Part shown: one piece after another, positions 61,892-64,000 of the stretch
Layout of the letters: every line of letters starts with the position of its first letter
Position numbering within the stretch: position 1 is the first letter of the stretch
From: Meghimatium bilineatum
Lineage: Eukaryota; Mollusca; Gastropoda; Stylommatophora; Philomycidae
Assembly: GCA_034231615.1 (NCBI GenBank)
Contig: CM067306.1
Coordinates: 41,836,761 to 41,900,760 of the forward strand
Direction: 5' to 3'
Length of the DNA stretch: 64,000 bases
Notes under the pieces: model-generated
The model's input: the letters and a program-made list of their open reading frames with translations, nothing else
The model's database searches: none
What the model was told of the DNA's origin: nothing
Made by a program: the position numbers and the translations under genes

Positions 61892-62294
61892 GTAAGATCC
61901 TTCAAAACTCTTTTACTATACAGATTCTTACAATGTTTATTTAAAGTTAAGTTATTGTTGTAACTACCACAGTCAATCTACACAATGCTCTGATGTCTTT
62001 ACAGAAAAATATCAAATACATAATCTTTCCACTTCTAGACCTCACTCACTGGAGGTCATGGTAACTAAATTACCAGAAATGTGACCTCCATTATTTTTGA
62101 TGGTTAAAAGCTCTGATTTAACCACATTGGACCAATGTCTGCAGTTGAAAGGAAATTACCTATAAGAGGTACATTTTAGTTAACCAAAATTTCTATACCT
62201 CTTGACCCTTTGCTCAGAAAAGTAGTTCTTAAACTTTGTTCTTGGTAGATCTTTGATCCCTACTCTAAAAGATGGTCTTTAATTATTTGTTCCT
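61892..62294. other. Intron 26, 5' part
   Basis: Short repeated 'tagatctttaat/tgatc' words near 62245-62305; the last is the target site of the LINE at 62295. No next exon. Confidence 0.55.
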
Positions 62295-63140
62295 AATAGA
62301 TCTTTAATTTTACCGTTCTCGAAGATCTTGACTACGCAGATGACCTAGCCCTTTTGAGCGCAAACCACACAGATGCTCAATCTAAGCTTGACAATCTCCA
62401 ACACTACTCAAATCAGATAGGGTTGAAAATCAACACATCAAAAACTCATATACTAGATTTTACGAGATCCAACGACAACATAGAAATTCGAAATGTTCCA
62501 TTATTAAAAGTCAACAATTTTACATATTTAGGCACCAATCTAGCATTGGATGGAGACTCATCAAAAGAAATTTTACACCGTATTGCCCTTGCAGCGGGTG
62601 CTTTCAATAAACTACGCAACATATGGACGTCAAACACACTAAGAAACACCACAAAACTCAAGTTATTTAACTCCAACATCATCCCTATTCTATCATATGG
62701 GTGCGAAAGTTGGAAAGCCACAAAAGCCACAGATAAAAGACTCGACTCCTTTGAAAACAAATGCCTACGTACCATTCTGAACGTTAAGTGGAGTGACTTT
62801 AAATCTAACACTACTATAAGAGAGGAAAGCAAACAAACCTATATATCTTCCTTCATTAGACAAAGGCGTTGGACTTACATCGGCCATGTTCTCAGAATAA
62901 ACAGCCTAAGAATTCCCCAGCAATCACTATATTGGGTGCCACCTGGAGTAAGAAGAAGAGGGAGACCTAGAGAAACTCTACGAAGAACCATTAATAGAGA
63001 AGGCATGTCAATGAACCTAAACAACACGCAACAATTGAAAGACCTGGCAACACAAAGACAGAAATGGAAAGCTATGGTTTCTGCCCTATGCGCCGCCTAT
63101 GGCCCTGGAGGAACATAACATAACATAACAATAGATCTTT
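62295..63140 (+). mobile_element. 5'-truncated LINE with 11-bp target duplication and open RT frame
   Basis: 'aatagatcttt' occurs at 62295-62305 and 63130-63140. Between them one uninterrupted frame runs from the truncation point (62306) to TAA at 63116-63118 (270 codons): 'LDYADDLALLSANHTDAQSK' (catalytic YADD), 'VNNFTYLGTNLALDGDSSKE', 'LSYGCESWKATKATDKRLDS', 'IGHVLRINSLR', 'RGRPRETLRR' and the end 'AAYGPGGT'. The tail is (CATAA)n. The open frame and exact duplication indicate a recent insertion. The N-terminal RT and endonuclease are missing, so it cannot move by itself. Confidence 0.88.
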
Positions 63141-63164
63141 GGTCTCCATATTAGTAAAACAGAA

Positions 63165-63480
63165 TTAAACTTTCATAATTTTCATACTCTAGTCCCCTAA
63201 TCAGAAAGGTGGCAGTGGTGAAATGACGTAAACTTGTTTGGTTTGGACATATAACGAGACACAACTCACTTTCTAAAATTATTTTGCAAAGAACAGAGGG
63301 TGGAAGGAAAAGTGAGAGAAAAAGAAAATCCTGGATTGTTAACATTAAGAAATGGTCTGGGCATGATTATTCTACACTCCTCTGAATGACTGAGGATAGA
63401 CATTTTTGGAGAGCTGTGTGTGCTAATGTCTCCAGTGTGTCACCACTAAGACCCTGATGGGTTATGGGTCTTAATTATTA
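63165..63480 (+). pseudogene. LINE 3' terminus, TTGATT-tail relative
   Basis: 'tttgcaaagaacagagggtg', 'gttaacattaagaaatggtc' and 'agaccctgatgggttatggg' follow the 3' part of the copy at 1-1450, ending 'tcttaattatta'. Confidence 0.65.
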
Positions 63481-63765
63481 ATCAGAAAGGTAATCTTTAA
63501 TCATTTGTTTGTAGATTGTCCATGCTCAAGTCAATAGCTACTAAAATAGTGGCAAAAAGGACAGACAGCATTAACAGTGACCATAATTTGGATGGATAAC
63601 AAAAAGTTAACTTTTCTTGAAAGAAATTCTGATCAACAGATTGAACTACACAGGCTGGCCTAGTAGTGATATGACTACAGATCTCCACCATTTATTGAAA
63701 TTGATAAAATACTGCATTATATACATACCGCTGCTGAAGTTGAATGTGTCAAGCCATTGATACAA

Positions 63766-64000
63766 ATGATGATGATGATGTTCCTCCTTCGCAAGCGAAG
63801 ATGAGCATGGCATGAAAAAAAACATTAAATGCGATGAAAAAAATAAAATATATATATATAATAATTAAAATTGGTAATTAACTAATTTAGTTTGTGAGTT
63901 CGTAGATGACCGATGAGTCTGATTCGTGCACGGAAAGTTCTATTGCAGTGCATGCATGAGTGCTGAAGGTTCGGGGTAGGAGAATTTACGTATTTGTCCT
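63766..64000 (-). pseudogene. LINE C-terminus with C2H2 zinc finger, cut by window edge
   Basis: On the minus strand about 63900-63980 reads 'CMHCNRTFRARIRLIGHL' + 'RTH', a full C-x2-C-x12-H-x3-H finger like those at the C-terminus of some LINE ORF2 proteins. The 3' region has 'cttcgcttgcgaaggagga' and a (CAT)n tail at 63767-63781. The rest of the element lies beyond the window. Confidence 0.65.

Noticed and set aside
59061..59324. Open frames encoding long Ile-Tyr repeats on both strands
   Set aside because: They are simply (AT)n read in frame; no gene signal.
60070..61165. Target duplication 'cacgat' around the CpG-rich LINE-derived segment
   Set aside because: Only six bases, and not placed directly at the two termini; could be chance.

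Overview
The window is a stretch of animal (metazoan) nuclear DNA. It is AT-rich, with one large intron-rich gene on the + strand and introns packed with decayed transposons. The gene encodes a giant sarcomeric protein of the titin/twitchin/projectin group. The mix of LINE remnants and tRNA-derived SINEs would suit an invertebrate, perhaps a mollusc or another lophotrochozoan, but that placement is an inference from general character and no species is claimed.

I can place 26 coding exons between 1623 and 61891. All obey AG/GT splice rules and are phase-compatible from one to the next; together they give 6594 coding bases (about 2198 codons). The order is: the C-terminal part of an Ig domain (1623), two linker exons (4279, 5927), a tandem run of Ig domains (8163 to 57128), a different type of Ig domain (58467), and the first fibronectin type III domain (61595). 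This makes 22 Ig domains and one Fn3. Thirteen of the domains are encoded in exactly 267 nt, nearly always as a single phase 1-1 exon. The gene continues beyond both edges: the first exon begins inside an Ig domain, and the last exon has a good donor with no following exon in the window. The combined protein is expected to be a flexible thick- or elastic-filament component of muscle.

The introns hold at least four kinds of non-LTR retrotransposon remnant: one with a TTGATT-type tail, one RNase H-bearing, one with a 'SLAAAGQ' C-terminus and one with a C2H2 zinc-finger C-terminus. They also hold tRNA-derived SINEs, a dispersed repeat of about 300 bp here called R1, several DNA-transposon-like inverted-repeat elements, minisatellites and (AT)n tracts. 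The best-defined insertions are a LINE with textbook 5' inversion (12083-13097), a 5'-truncated but still open LINE with an 11-bp target duplication (62295-63140), a GC-rich 1.34-kb insertion with a 12-bp target duplication and CAAA tail (29895-31256), and a 0.37-kb element with 34-bp perfect inverted repeats and a hammerhead-like core (58027-58419). A recent local duplication has copied the 3' half of one Ig exon and its following intron into the upstream intron (50974-51242).

No other host gene, functional tRNA or rRNA gene, or CRISPR array was seen. Everything outside the exons looks like intron and transposon debris.
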